A stretch of DNA of 64,000 bases. It comes from Viola odorata (taxonomy: Eukaryota; Streptophyta; Magnoliopsida; Malpighiales; Violaceae). The notes below the pieces were generated by a model. That model did no database searches. It was given only the letters and a program-made list of their open reading frames with translations, and had not been told where the DNA came from. This document shows positions 13,401 to 25,219 of the stretch, piece by piece (positions within the stretch are counted from its first letter, which is position 1; each line of letters starts with the position of its first letter). Position numbers and translations under genes: made by a program. Where the stretch lies: the NCBI GenBank assembly GCA_963691705.1, contig OY829543.1, forward strand, positions 48,898,564 to 48,962,563, in the 5' to 3' direction.

Positions 13401-14467
13401 CCGAGCAGACCTATTTATCAACATGAGAAAGAAGGTTGGTATGGTTGGATTACTGAGACAGACACTGAACCAGAACCTTCACATAGAGATCTGAGACAGC
13501 AAGCTCACAGGCTGCTGTGGGATGCTCTTGATTATATAGTCTCTGTGGAAGCCGATGCATTCTTTCCTGGTTATAATAATGACGGTACTGGATGGCCTGA
13601 TTTCTCAAGCTTGGTCATGGGACAGCGGCTATATGAGAATGCAAACTCACGAACATATCGACCAGACAGGTATGATAGTCATGAAACAGATGTTTTGTCA
13701 GTCTGCATTTCTATTCAGGCTGTTTGATTTCCAGGGTGTTATCTCCTTTATCAGTTTCATTTCACACATACAGTCCAGATGTACACATTGGTACCTATCA
13801 TGAAGATGACTGCCGGGGTTTGCAGTTTAGCCTTTCTCTTGCACACACATGCACATATTTGTTTGACCAATATTTAAACAAGTCACCCCTATAATCTGCG
13901 CACTTTGATTTCTGCTTAGTTTATTGCTTATCACTTGTTTATTCCAATTTAACTGTACCTTTTGTTAAGGTTGTCAATAGTTCATGACTTTTTTTTTCCG
14001 GTTCTGCGAACAGGAAAGTTCTGGCAGAACTGTTCAACCTGACGCGTGAGAATATGTACTATCCAAAGCACAATTGGACACTTAGAGTAAGGGAACATCT
14101 CAACAAAAGCTTGGGTAAAGATGGCCTTATAACAGAATCCATTTTATCTAAACCGTCATTATTCCTGTCACACCCGCTACCTGAGTGCTCTTGTAGAATC
14201 CCGTCTGCTGAGATTCCAGACGAACTGAAAAGTATGGATGGTCGATTTTTGTATGGTGGAGAGGATGAATGCCCAAAATGGATGCAGGATGATCGCAAAG
14301 CTGCTCACGTAGAGTCAGAAGGTGGGGAAGAGGGTAATACTGATGATAGTGAACCAGACGATGAACATGGTATTGCTGAAAAGCAAGAATCTGATGATAG
14401 TGGTGGTAGAAGTGGTCATACCACATTCTCAATGGAGCAGGATGAAGAATGGGATCCTAATGACTAG
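10413..14467 (+). CDS. O-fucosyltransferase family protein (plant GT65/GT106-like)
   Basis: Ten exons: 10413-10592, 10680-10773, 10978-11048, 11128-11216, 11326-11569, 12072-12184, 12407-12497, 12733-12861, 13116-13669, 14014-14467. The phases join without a break into a 672-residue protein. Residues about 10-30 are a hydrophobic signal anchor (IALFVLILSTVSLVIHL) preceded by basic residues, so a type II Golgi membrane protein is expected. Family features are LYDEEQFI, VIGLVLTDGGCLQ, RLRCRVAFHALQFR, the VHTELIQYRR block and TIIYLAGSETFGGQRLL, typical of plant proteins annotated as O-fucosyltransferases. Donor substrates would be GDP-fucose or another nucleotide sugar; the acceptor is unknown. 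The C-terminus is a long acidic tail. Intron 7 uses a GC donor. The ATG follows a short in-frame leader, and the start is chosen for the signal anchor. Confidence 0.9.
11699..11740 (+). repeat. Poly-C tract in intron 5 of the fucosyltransferase gene
   Basis: A nearly uninterrupted run of C residues with a few A and T interruptions. Such tracts are slippage-prone, and the base count may be unreliable. Confidence 0.9.
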
Positions 14468-15511
14468 AAATGGATGTGCGGTTGACTTCTGTTTTCTTAT
14501 TGAAATCGGTGATCACCTTTCGGCAATATCTTCTGGAATGAAAATTTTGGGGACAGGATGACAGCGTGAGGTCATCCTTTGTCTCGAAGTTCCGGCCTAG
14601 TCTTTCGAGGGATTTAGTAATTCAACAATTATTCTTTCAGAGTATATTCCAGGAATTCTTCCGTTACAGAAATATTTGTATACCTTCATACAGCAAGCAC
14701 TTTTTCAATGCGAGCATAGTGAGAGATGATTGATGCAGTTAGCGACTCGGGACAAGCTGATTGCGACCTGCGGCTGAAACAGAAACGCCCTCCTGTTCTG
14801 AGAGATCTTGAAGATGTTTTGTCATGGAGAAAGCTTAGAGGTGTGGTTGTTTAGGCAGATCACAATTAGCTTAACTAGAGTTGAGTGCTGAGATATTCTG
14901 TTACTTGTAAGCTGTTTTTTTTTTTTCAGAATGTAAAGTTACAGTACAAAAGGGAATCAAGGATAAGGGCTTTTAGTGAAAGATTGTCTCTTTACCATTC
15001 TCCCCCCCCCCCCCCCCCCAAAAAAAAAACCATCTAAGAAAGCTTTCTTCCAGTAAAAAATTAATTTTATTCAAACATTATTTAACTTCGAAAGGGAATG
15101 ACTCTTCCAGGATAGTTCTCGTTGATTTAGTTAATCTCATCAGAACAAATTAATCCCGCTTAAGACATTGGTAATAGTGGATAAGTTCTTTATTCAAAAG
15201 ATAAAAACCTCGTATGGATCCTGAGACTGCTTAGTTCATAGTAGAAAATAAAAAGTCATTCTGAAACAGTTGCCAAGAACTTTGTTGTCTTTATCTTCCT
15301 GCTATATTACAAAATAATATATAATATTACAAGTAATAAAAGGTTAAAACCCGCCACACGCTCACTCAACCAAATTTGTCACAACAAATAAAAGACAAGC
15401 CGAATTCAGAGAACATGGACTGCAAAATAATTGACATTGCTGGTATGGTCAAAGAGCTTGTGTCATGAGACTCATCATGCAATTTACAAGGTATATAAAA
15501 CGTAGAAGAAG
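14468..15511. other. Convergent 3' ends of the fucosyltransferase and syntaxin genes
   Basis: This is the roughly 1-kb tail-to-tail spacer. It should hold both 3' UTRs. It contains an 18-base C run followed by an A run (15002-15028). No further gene is seen. Confidence 0.6.
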
Positions 15512-18500
15512 CTAGGCACCCTTGTTGCTTTGCCAGGGCTTGATCACACCGACCACGATGATTGCGACAACAATGAGAAGGATTATAATGGCAATGCACA
15601 TCCACTTCCTGGAGTTCCTTTGTAACTTCTTGGCCTTTTGGAGGGCAGTGTTCCCTGACTGCACATGATCTACTGCACTGGAGACCTAGAGAAGGGGAAA
15701 TGTCTCGTTATAGTTAACTATATTTCTCTACAGCCACAAAGCTACAATTACTCGTTCGCTTTCTACGTTGTGTTGCACTATAGCATGAACAAATTCGATT
15801 ACCTGTGATTCTATGTTGTCAAGCATATCCCCTTGGGCATCCACCAAGACTGCCATGTCCAGGAAAACCTGCACAAGTGGAATAAATAAACATGGAGTCG
15901 AAATTAAGCATAACTCTCTCAACAAAAGGTGAGGTGACCCCAAATAATAAAGTTCACTTCTTGAACCCTCTTCAAAGCCTTTTCCAATTTTTCCCCTTTG
16001 TATACAGTAGAACAACTACATTAGCTGGAAAACAAAAACTGGTCCGGTTACAGTGTAGTGTGTGAACTTAAAAATGGAAGGTGGCATCTGCCACTTAGGC
16101 CAATGTGGAACACCTGACACATAAGCCGCATGCTTGTCTTCACCTGAACTAAATCCGTTGTTAACTTAACCAGACTCATTCAACCTCCCAAAAAACCAGC
16201 AATCAACCTCCCAGTCAATTTATTTTAAAGTTAAGATGACAGTGCAATTTCTGAATAGTACACTTATTGCTTGCTGTAATTGAACGTTCCAACCAAAACA
16301 GTATGTATCGAGGGAAAATCCAGTTTAGCATCCAAAGACCAAGGGTGATATTGTGGTATACCTGTTGTAAATCTAAAAGTTTCCGCTCCAACCCTCTAAC
16401 TGCGTCATGACGTTCTTGAATCTCTGCCAGAGTATCCATTATCTACAAACACAAGATATTACTCAAGAAGTCAGAAAGTGTAGCTTATAACTGTTTCATG
16501 TTTTAGTGAAATTAAATTTGAAAGCAGGTACACTCTTGGTTCCAGGGTAGAAGAAGAGTTAAGAGAAAAAGGCACACTAAGGGTGTGTTCGGTATTCTGT
16601 TGTTTCTTGTTTCTTTTATAAAAAAAAAGAAAAAAGAAAAAAAATAGAACACTAAAAATTGTTTTTGATTTTTAAGAAACAAAAACAAAAAATTGAAATT
16701 AGTACGAACGAGCCCTAAGGGTTCAAAGATCAAAATAAAGGAAAACAAGTGATGTGAAACTGTAAAGCCTCAACTAAGAAGTTCAAGATCCACTAAAGAT
16801 TGCTCCAGAAACAGAAGAAAATTTATGGTTAAGAAATGTATTTTTTTCACTCGCTTTCAAGATTAAAACAAAAGAGCTTGCAAATGGAAAAAAAGAGATA
16901 AATCAACCTGGCCACGCCCTTGTTCATGAATTGCTTTCTGAAAAATTTGTTCACTGTCTCCAGTCTCAATCAATCTGTCAATAGTCTGTACATTGTAATT
17001 AAAACAAAATGAGCTAACAGAAGTATGAGTTTGCTTGTAGTTAAGTAAGTACAACATTTTTTACCTCTTCATCCGCTCTTGTTCCGGTCACTAAAAGATA
17101 CAGAAAACAAGGAACATAAAGAATTAGCACGGTCTCATGGGGGCATTGTTATATACAACAGAAATTGATCAGAACAAGTGAAAGGATCATACCAGTAAAA
17201 ACACGCCTCTCAACTACTTCTCGATACTCCTGATGGATGGTTTCTCTTAGTGTCTGCAAAATTTACAAGTCAAAAGTTCATGAAAACTAAATAGAGAGGA
17301 TTGTAAAAGTAAGCATCCTCATTCAGATGTTTATAGGTTTGACTGTTTCAGATGCAATGTCTCTATAGACCAACCTGAAATTCTGCCATCTTGTCTTTCA
17401 ACTTCTTTTTCAAGGCTCTGCACAATATTATATTGTAACAATGACTAAGGTCAGATCTAGTTGGCTTAATAAATACAGTTTGATAAAGTTTTTTATGAAA
17501 TTCTTTCAAAAAACATAAAATCACAAAAAACTACACGGCCATAATCTAAAATTCATTGCAGTGATAAATGCCAACTTTTGAATATGCCAACTAACAGCCA
17601 CCACATAGGGTATGATAACACGGACTGGAAAAAGTGCTCTGTGATAAATCATTGAAGATGAAAACATGACTGAACATCATTGAATGATCATTCTTCAGAA
17701 CATTCTCAGCTATGAATTCAATTCATTTGCCCCTAAGCTGTGATAATAAACCTTCGTGTATTGATACAGGATGAGCAGATCTCTCATGTGACTAGTAGAT
17801 CCATTCTAAATGCATTTAAACCTGTAACGTTAAAACAAATATTTTCTATTGGACTGGAATGCAAAATGTCTTTCAATCAACCATAGTACCTGCTCAATAC
17901 TAATTAAACCATATAAAGTGCCGCCAAAAGCAACAGAAGTATGTAAAATGCAAATTAATGGTAACATGATATTAACTTATCCCATAAGGGGGGGAAAAGC
18001 AAAAAGCAGATGCGAATGCAAATTACATGGTAGTGGAACTTCTTGATCGATCCACAGCTGATCCTTTTCCACACCCTGGCTTCTGCCTGTTTGATAAATT
18101 CTGCACAAGATAGAAAAAATACGATTGAGGCATCTGTAGGCTGCAATAAATGAAGCAAAAACAATAGCTGACCTACCTCTCTGTCAAGTTCCTCTATCTT
18201 TGACTTTACAGAGCGAGCAATTTTCCCAACTTCGTCAACATCTTTCTCCATTCGCTTCTTGATTGCTGCAGGTGAAAACCAGATACTTCTGATTTTGAGA
18301 AAGCAAGAATAGAGATAGTAGTACTTTGATGATTAATAAGAGAAAATGTAATGTATTAACCAAAAAAGAACCAGGAAAATGGAAAATGCAAACATATAGA
18401 CCCACAGACAATTTTCACAAGAATTTATGAATAAATGAATATCCACATTAAATCATTTGCCTGCCGAAGGCAGCGTCAAGCTCACAGATACTCTTTTAGG

Positions 18501-20427
18501 TCTCCTTTTAAGTTGGACACGTCATATAGCTCACAGATACTCTTTTACGTCTCCTTTTAAGTTGGACACGTCATATGTGACTTAAAACTTTAAAATCACT
18601 AACTTCTTTCATGGCACTTGTATTTATTGATCTAAAACGATATGTGCCAACTGACTTCTCCAACCATTGCATGACATTCTCTGACTAGCAAATAAAAACT
18701 TGAGCATCCATGAGCATGAACAGTTGTGAACAATTTGCATGTTTGTACTTTGTTTTGATTGTCTAATCTCTAGCCTTCATTTCAGTCTATGGTGCGTCAT
18801 TATTTCTAGCTCCAAAATTAAAATCGCTGACTGTTCTATATTTCTTCTTTAAATGATCAATCCATACAATCATCAATGAAAATACAACTTGTTAATACCT
18901 TTCATGGCAGGAGCCTTGGTCACGGACTTGGACTCTTCATTTGCATCCTGCATGCAAGAGTTACAACAAATGGTAATAACCAAGAAAACAACATCTTCAC
19001 GAATATTACAATCACCCAAGAGAATAAACAAAATTATCTTTGTAACTGTTTAACTGTGCAACACACAACAAACTGCTTAGTGAAATCAAAAGGTTAACCA
19101 GTCCAATCAATACTTCATGTAACCTCTACAACTGAACTTAAAAATATATCCAAGGAAGCATAAAATTAAGGAGGCCCTATACTTGTGCCAATAGTAGACA
19201 TCCAACTATAAATACATGGTCCAACAATGAGTATTCTGACTTCCTAAAATGATACTAATCTTACACAGTTTATCAAGCAGTTTTGAACATGATACTCGCA
19301 CCCATTCATCCTAAATAAGGTCAATTGAGTTAATCATTGATGACACCACACACCATCTGGAGCAGTAACACAATCAAAATCCAAAGATAATGACCACAAT
19401 ACCCAAGGATGTAAAAACAGAATTGGACTGCTCTGTACATAAGCTCATAAAAATTTGGTAATGAGAGGCTAGGCATCAACAACAACAGAGGAAAAGGATA
19501 ACGTATTAAGGCAAAACGCATAAAGCACACACCTGAAGCTTTTTGAGTAGTGAATTTAACTTCTCATTCTGTTTGTCAATCTCTTGCACCTGAGAAAGAA
19601 AACAAGAACTTAGGTGACCTAAGATTATATTGGCAAAATCATGAAATTGAAGTCCAGAAAAAGAATAGTCATGGTATTTATATCATAATAGCAAATACAG
19701 GAGAAGAAATGAGCACCTTTTTAAAGAAATTCTCCAAGCCCAACTCTCCTGAATTCGTTCCCAACTCAATGTCTCCACCTCTATAACTGTTATCCCGGGG
19801 GATCTCAAAAGACTCCTGCCAAAAGGAATCAACTAGCTCAGCCCACAGACATAAACCATTAACACAACTACTTATCAACACCATCAGAAAAGAACATTAG
19901 ACAGATTGAACCATGAACAAAGATCTATGCAGATCCTTGTACCAAAATGATTTTTACCAGGTAGCTCCAACCGAATTATAGGAAAATAATAACTCCATAT
20001 ATGATTAGTTTCTCATGTTGTTTAGCAGGTACATTGCAGCAACATAGACTTCAAATTCTCATTCACCATGAACAATATAAATTAACACAATGAAAAGATG
20101 GGAAAAAACAACTAAAAATTAAGGCATGATTTATTTCCGTAATAATCTCTTAATGCCAGGACAAATGAGAGCTCATTCCAAAATCATGATTTTTTCCTGC
20201 TAAAACATAAGACATTATCCTAAGACACAGATCCAATTACACAATGCAGCTAAAACAAGAAGGAATGACATAGTACAGCTATCACAATCAAAGAAATCCT
20301 TAGATCAAGACAAACATCCAAAAAAACAAAACATCAAACAGACAAAACAAGCATAATTCATAAAAAGAGCAAAAGAGTTGAGCGGAAATATAAAAAGAAA
20401 CATAATTACCGATAAAAGGTTATTCAT
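15512..20427 (-). CDS. SYP132: Qa-SNARE syntaxin, SYP13 group (SYP132-like)
   Basis: Thirteen exons, listed 5' to 3' on the minus strand: 20410-20427, 19717-19815, 19533-19589, 18899-18947, 18177-18265, 18027-18100, 17375-17417, 17193-17253, 17065-17090, 16908-16985, 16362-16442, 15803-15868, 15512-15685. All phases agree and give 304 residues, the length I recall for SYP132. The order is a short N-terminus, an Habc helical region, then the SNARE motif at about residues 200-270. It contains [37 protein letters not shown] and [19 protein letters not shown], with the central-layer glutamine. A C-terminal membrane anchor ([19 protein letters not shown]) ends in WQSNKGA. The family drives vesicle fusion at the plasma membrane. 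The first coding exon encodes only six residues, MNNLLS. Confidence 0.95.
16578..16718. mobile_element. PIF/Harbinger (Tourist)-like MITE in a syntaxin intron
   Basis: A 135-base element (16581-16715) has ends GGGTGTGTTCGGTA and, inverted, GGGCTCGTTCGTAC. It is flanked by TAA at 16578-16580 and 16716-16718, the three-base duplication of this superfamily. It lies between exons 10 and 11 of the syntaxin gene. Confidence 0.65.
18481..18578. repeat. 49-bp tandem duplication in a syntaxin intron
   Basis: Two head-to-tail copies beginning CTCACAGATACTCTTTTA start at 18481 and 18530. They are nearly identical. Confidence 0.9.
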
Positions 20428-20903
20428 TGTGGAAGAATAAGGAGAAGATGCAGCAGAAGAGGCAGAAAACAACGAAGGAAGAGCTGAAAGAACCCTTTTA
20501 ATTTAATTCGTCAAAATTTCACAAACAAACAGAAGACAGGAATATGTGCTCGTTTCCTGTAGCTTCTAATAACAACAAAAGAAGAAGCTTTAAGACCAGG
20601 TTTTCCGGGACAAAGAAACCCAGGTCTTAATTAGGGTTCTTCCTCCTTTTTTATTCTTTTTCTCCTGTTTGTAACAAACAGAGAGAAAAAAAGGAAGCCT
20701 GTAAGCTGTTTTTGCGTTGAAAAGATTTAGGAAAATTTTAGGAAGGAAGAAAGAGACAGTGCGTGACAGACCGTGAAGTCAGCTTCTTTTATTTTTTATT
20801 TTTTTCCTTTAAAAAAAGGAAAAAAAATATTGGCAAAATTTTAAGTTATTTATATCCCTTAAATTAATCTTCTTTTTCAACTTTGTACTTTTTAAGTATT
20901 TAC
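20428..20903 (-). promoter_or_regulatory. Syntaxin 5' UTR and promoter region
   Basis: This is upstream of the syntaxin ATG on the minus strand. It reads as a CT-rich leader near the ATG and a low-complexity A/T stretch at about 20790-20830. No TATA box could be assigned with confidence. The mariner-like element begins just beyond it. Confidence 0.4.
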
Positions 20904-20905
20904 TA

Positions 20906-20940
20906 CTCCCTCCGGTCCGAAATAAACGTCGTTTTCCTAC
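20906..20940 (+). repeat. Left terminal inverted repeat of the mariner-like element
   Basis: It begins CTCCCTCCGG and contains CCGAAATAAACGTCGTT. It is preceded by TA and faces the right end at 30414. Confidence 0.8.
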
Positions 20941-21409
20941 TGAGCACGCGGATTTATGCAATGATTGGTGGGAAGAAAACGAGGCTGTTTTTGACCATAC
21001 TACCCCTAACCTCCCTTGCTATTTACAACAAAACCATGGCTTATTTCTGACATTTGTTGGCTTGAAGCCGGGCTTGGCAAGTTGGGCCAAGTATTACAAA
21101 CGGCTGGGCTGGGGTTGGCCTTGGCAAAGCGTACGAGTGGTATGAAGGAAGGTAAGCCATTGGCTCCAATTTTCCATTCTCCCCCCATTTCCTATCTTCC
21201 CCCAATTCTCAAATGATTCAAAGTTTAAACCATTCCCTCCAGAAATAGGAACGAAATTTCAGCATCAATTTTATCTCCCGCCATTGTGTTGGGATTGGAA
21301 ACATGGGGAAATCAATTTATGTTCAAATAGCTTTTGTCCTCAATCCATACCATCTACCTGCTCTCCCAAACCCTAAAAAATCCACTGTTTACAAAACCAA
21401 CATCAATCC

Positions 21410-23007
21410 ATGGAGCCTTCTGATTTTAACCCTTTCTCTAATCTTCGCGGAGACCCTAACATAGCTGGTTATCTTGAAAGCTTAGTCCAGCAAGGTGACA
21501 ACCAACGTTACTCAGATGTCGGAGAGGAGGAGTTCGTGGAGCTCCGACATGACTCGGGCGGAAATTCCGAGGACTTTCCAGACTTAAACCTTGAGCCTCA
21601 CCCGGACATTGAAGATGAAGGTCCTCCATATTTCAGTTGAATACTGTTTTTGTGTATGATCAAAGATACATTTCCTTTTCATTTTCGTTAGTATGTTTGT
21701 GTGTGTGAGTTGCAGGTGAACATGAGGGTAACAAACGGCGCATTGAATTATGCCACGACGAGAGGGTTGCGGCATATGAGATGCTGTTGCGGAAGAGTGA
21801 GAACGGGAAGCTTCTGAGAGGGACAACAGGTGAGGTCGCAGCCGCCTTCAACATTTCAATTCGATCTGTCCAGAGGCTGTGGAAACGGGGCCGAGAGTGT
21901 ATGAATCACAACGTTTGCCTGAGCAGAGTCAAGAATTCAGGGAGGAAAAGGGTGGACTTTGATTGGCAGCAAGTCCGGGATATTCCTCTGCGGAAGAGGA
22001 CCACTATGAGGAATCTCTCGAAAGCACTAAAAGTGTCCAGGAGGTGTGTGTCAAATGGCATGAAGACTGGAGAGATCAGGCGGCATTCTAATGCCATCAA
22101 GCCTATTTTGACTGATACTAATCGACGAAGAAGGATTGAGTTCTGCCTTTCAATGCTGGATCCACAATCACCTCCTGCTGACCAGAGTTTCCAAGATATG
22201 ACCAATGTCGTGCACATCGACGAGAAGTGGTTTCACATGACAAAGAAGACACAAACATACTACCTGTTGCCAAACGAAGATGATCCAGTAAGGAAACTTA
22301 AATCCACTAATTTCATTCCAAAAATTATGTTTCTAGCAGCTGTAGCTAGGCCTAGGTATGCGTCTGATGGTAGATGCACATTTGATGGAAAATTAGGTAT
22401 ATTTCCTTTGGTTTATGAAGTGTGTGTTGTTAGGGCTAGTGCAAACAAACCGGCAGGGTCAATGGAGGTGAAGGCAATCGAAAAGATAAATAGGGATGTC
22501 ATTAGGAATTTCATGATTGATAAGGTTTTGCCGTCAATTAGGGCTAAGTGGCTTGTAGAGAACATTGGAGATCCTATCATTATCCAACAAGATAATGCCA
22601 AGACTCATATCCTGCCTCATGATGAACAATTCTTTTCAGCTGCTGCCTCTCTTGGCTTGAATGTTATTCTGTCATTTCAACCCCCTAACTCTCCCGACCT
22701 TAATGTCCTTGATCTTGGGTTCTTTAGGGCTATACAATCTCTCCAAGAACAGGAATGTGCTAGGTCTGTGTCTGAATTGGTTGCAGCCGTACATAAGAGT
22801 TTTCTTGAGTTTCCTGCAATGAAGTCCAATTATATATTTCTCACTCTTCAGTCATGTATTGTTGAAATTCTGAAACTTTTGGGGGATAACACTTATAAAA
22901 TCCCGCACATGAGTAAGGAGTCTTTGGAAAGGCAAGGGCTGCTCCCTCTCGTCCTGCCATGTGACTCCTTAATCATTGCAAATGCAAGGGCTCATCTACT
23001 CCCATAG
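21410..23007 (+). CDS. Mariner-like transposase, plant DD39D type
   Basis: Exon 1 is 21410-21620 and exon 2 is 21716-23007. The 95-base intron splits a glycine codon in matching phase, giving 500 residues. Helix-turn-helix segments lie at about residues 106-125 (EVAAAFNISIRSVQRLWKRG) and 165-200 (SKALKVSRRCVSNGM, then GEIRRHSNAIKP). The catalytic triad is D239 in VHIDEKWF, D363 in IIIQQDNAKTH and D403 in SPDLNVLDLGFF, with 39 residues between the last two, as in plant mariner-like transposases. It would bind the Stowaway-type ends and cut at TA. The acidic N-terminal exon carries DLNLEP (residues 58-63), which fits the DLNxxP EAR repression motif. The gene appears intact. The exon 1 donor (GTCCTC) is weak, so that junction is less sure than the phase match suggests. 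Confidence 0.92.
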
Positions 23008-23010
23008 CCA

Positions 23011-23097
23011 GTAAGTAATCTTACTTAATCATTTTGTTTGCAGTTATTTGTGTGGTTATGGAACTGCTGTGATTAATTTCCTCTTACATGCTTGCAG
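23011..23097 (+). other. Probable 3' UTR intron of the transposase gene
   Basis: GTAAGT begins three bases after the TAG stop, and TTGCAG ends at 23097. This fits a spliced 3' UTR. It is not supported by anything beyond the sites. Confidence 0.5.
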
Positions 23098-24328
23098 GAA
23101 ACCATGAGGATTTCAGCCGTAGTTTATGGTAGACAGTGGGAAGGGATTTTTTGTTGTGCATTAGAAGTAATTATATAATTGATCCATGTTTTGGCTAATG
23201 ATGTTGATCACAGTATCCATCAATCTTAGTGTCTGCTTTTGTAGTCAGCAGTAAATAGCAACTTTTTGTGCAGTATATAGGTTGTACATGTCGTATACCA
23301 TGATGCAATGATCAGTACAGATCATTTACTTGGGCAGTTGTTGATGTATAGGTGAACACTGTCATAGTCTAGACCTGTATCATGGATTTTGAGAATTGGA
23401 TATAGCACAACAATGCAATTGTTGGGCAGTGGTTTAATGGATTCTGAGTTTACAATGGGTTTTCTGGCCAGTGGTTTAATGGATAATTATTGCATTATAT
23501 GATGATGATGATGATGATTATATAGGGCAAATTCTTCAGAGATAGGTTGCAATTGATGATAATATATGAAATGTTTATTGTTATATGATGATGTTGATGA
23601 TGACGATGATGATCCTGTAGCTCAATTATACGTAAGGTTTCTGCAGGTATCACGACAATGATTTACCTCGGCCTCATTCTTACATCAACCCCATTATGCT
23701 GCTGTGTTTTCTCTCGCTTTCCCAAAAAGCAAAACCTTGGCATTGTTTTAACTCATTGCATCATTTCCTTTCAGAGTCCACCCCAATAAATCCAGCTAAG
23801 AGGCAAGAGGCTAATGATCGTCTGCTTGATGGCCAGGTTGTGTCTCACCACATCCTGGTGCCGAGTCTCCTGACATTTAATAGATCTGTCCATGTTATGG
23901 TTGGATATTTTTTTACCTAATGTAATGTCTTGTTATCTTCATGAGGTAGGCCATGAGGTTGGCCTAGATGAGTCTCATTTTCTTGTTATTTAGGGTTTGA
24001 CCCCGAGCTTAGCCTAGGGCTAGGCCAAGCCTGAAAGACCCAATCGACTAATTAAAGAATCTTTAATACCACTCCAAAGGCCTTTCACTATTCTCCTCTT
24101 TATCCTTCGGTCAACAAGCTTATGAAAAGCTGACTGGATTTCATCTTCATCAAACAGAGGTGGTTGACGGACCATTTATCGGGGGACATGTCTCACCCTT
24201 TCAAATTCAAATTTAGGATTTTCCTTCCCAATACACCACAGAGAATCAACCCTTCCCCCATGCCATAACCGACACCAGTGGAACGTCGTCTCACCTGTAA
24301 CGGTCACTAAGCATTTGGCTTACCTTGT
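23098..24328. other. Spacer inside the mariner-like element
   Basis: This holds the transposase 3' UTR, short GAT microsatellites at about 23501-23517 and 23586-23611, and a weak 74-codon frame at 23696-23920 with no recognisable features. GGCCTAG-type words occur near 23960 and 24010 and recur at other gene borders of the element. Confidence 0.4.
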
Positions 24329-24336
24329 TATTTAAA
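24329..24336 (+). promoter_or_regulatory. TATA-like box of the first coiled-coil gene
   Basis: TATTTAAA lies about 129 bases before the ATG at 24458. The spacing resembles that of the paralogous gene on the other strand. Confidence 0.45.
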
Positions 24337-24457
24337 CCGTATGCTTTTCCTTTACCGGTGCATCCATAATTTCGGCATTTCTCAATATCTTTCCGCCTTT
24401 CTTCTTCATTTTCCCTTACCTTCAGGCTCTTACGTTTCTTGCCTCCGCCTATCAACA

Positions 24458-24814
24458 ATGAATCGTGCAGACAAAAGAACGATGTTAGAAGCATACGACG
24501 TCACCACCAGAACCCTCCAACGTGACACGGGGTTATTGACCACCAATATTACCTCCACCGAGACCGAACTTGAGCGGATTGAGGACATAATTGAGGACCT
24601 CAAATATCGCAAGGATCAAATATTCGCGGATGACTACATGGCGTTCGAGACGGTCGTTGCAATGTCTGACTGCATTACTCATCTCTCTCTTGCTGCTGCA
24701 AAACTGGAGCAGAAGGTCTCTGCACTGCGGGTGGCGCTAGATGCTGTGAACGAGGGCAGGACTGAGATGAATAGGTTTGCCAATGCCGTTCCTGGGATCC
24801 CCACCAATGAGTAG
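24458..24814 (+). CDS. Small coiled-coil protein 1 (element-borne, unknown function)
   Basis: 118 residues starting MNRADKRT; the ATG is chosen because it aligns with the start of the paralogue at 28408. Almost the whole chain is predicted helical with heptad-like spacing (TETELERIEDIIEDLKYRKD, then LSLAAAKLEQKVSALRVALD). It ends NRFANAVPGIPTNE. The tail motif N-x-FANA-x-PGIPT and the central EDLKxRKD are shared with the minus-strand gene at 28025-28408, so the two are duplicates. I do not recognise a named family. It could self-associate or pair with the coiled-coil tail of the 715-residue neighbour. Not a transposase: no catalytic residues are present. Confidence 0.75.
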   Translation: MNRADKRTMLEAYDVTTRTLQRDTGLLTTNITSTETELERIEDIIEDLKYRKDQIFADDYMAFETVVAMSDCITHLSLAAAKLEQKVSALRVALDAVNEGRTEMNRFANAVPGIPTNE

Positions 24815-25219
24815 ATTGCGTTGGTGTAATTTTCCTAGAATTGTGCCTTTGTTTCTAACGCTTTTATCCAGTGTAATTGAACTTTTAAATATGCAATTTA
24901 TTTGCCGTTCTAAATTGGGTTTTGAGTTTGAATGTGGTATGGATCATGGCTTCTGATTTATTCCTCCTCCCCCATAAATCTCACAAGAAATCTCTAAATC
25001 TGGCTAGGCCTATCCCGTGGCCTAGACAGTCTCAGAATAAACACCCCCACACTTAACACATGCTAATACCACACACATACAGACTCCAACATTGAAGCGC
25101 ATAAAATATTTTTCAACACAACATAACGCGAGTAATAACATCATCAATTGCAAGAAATAAAAGGAGTAGTCATTCGCAATCAAGTTCGAGAAGATACATC
25201 ATTGGTGGATTCAATTTAT
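24815..25219. other. Convergent spacer between coiled-coil gene 1 and the 715-residue gene
   Basis: This should contain both 3' UTRs. A CTAGGCC/GGCCTAG pair lies at about 25004-25025. No gene is seen. Confidence 0.4.

Noticed and set aside
13282..13803. Alternative-frame ORFs over the large exon of the fucosyltransferase gene
   Set aside because: They are shadows of exon 9, whose frame and splice phases fit the family.
23696..23920. 74-codon frame between the transposase and coiled-coil gene 1
   Set aside because: No domain, codon pattern or paralogue; treated as chance.
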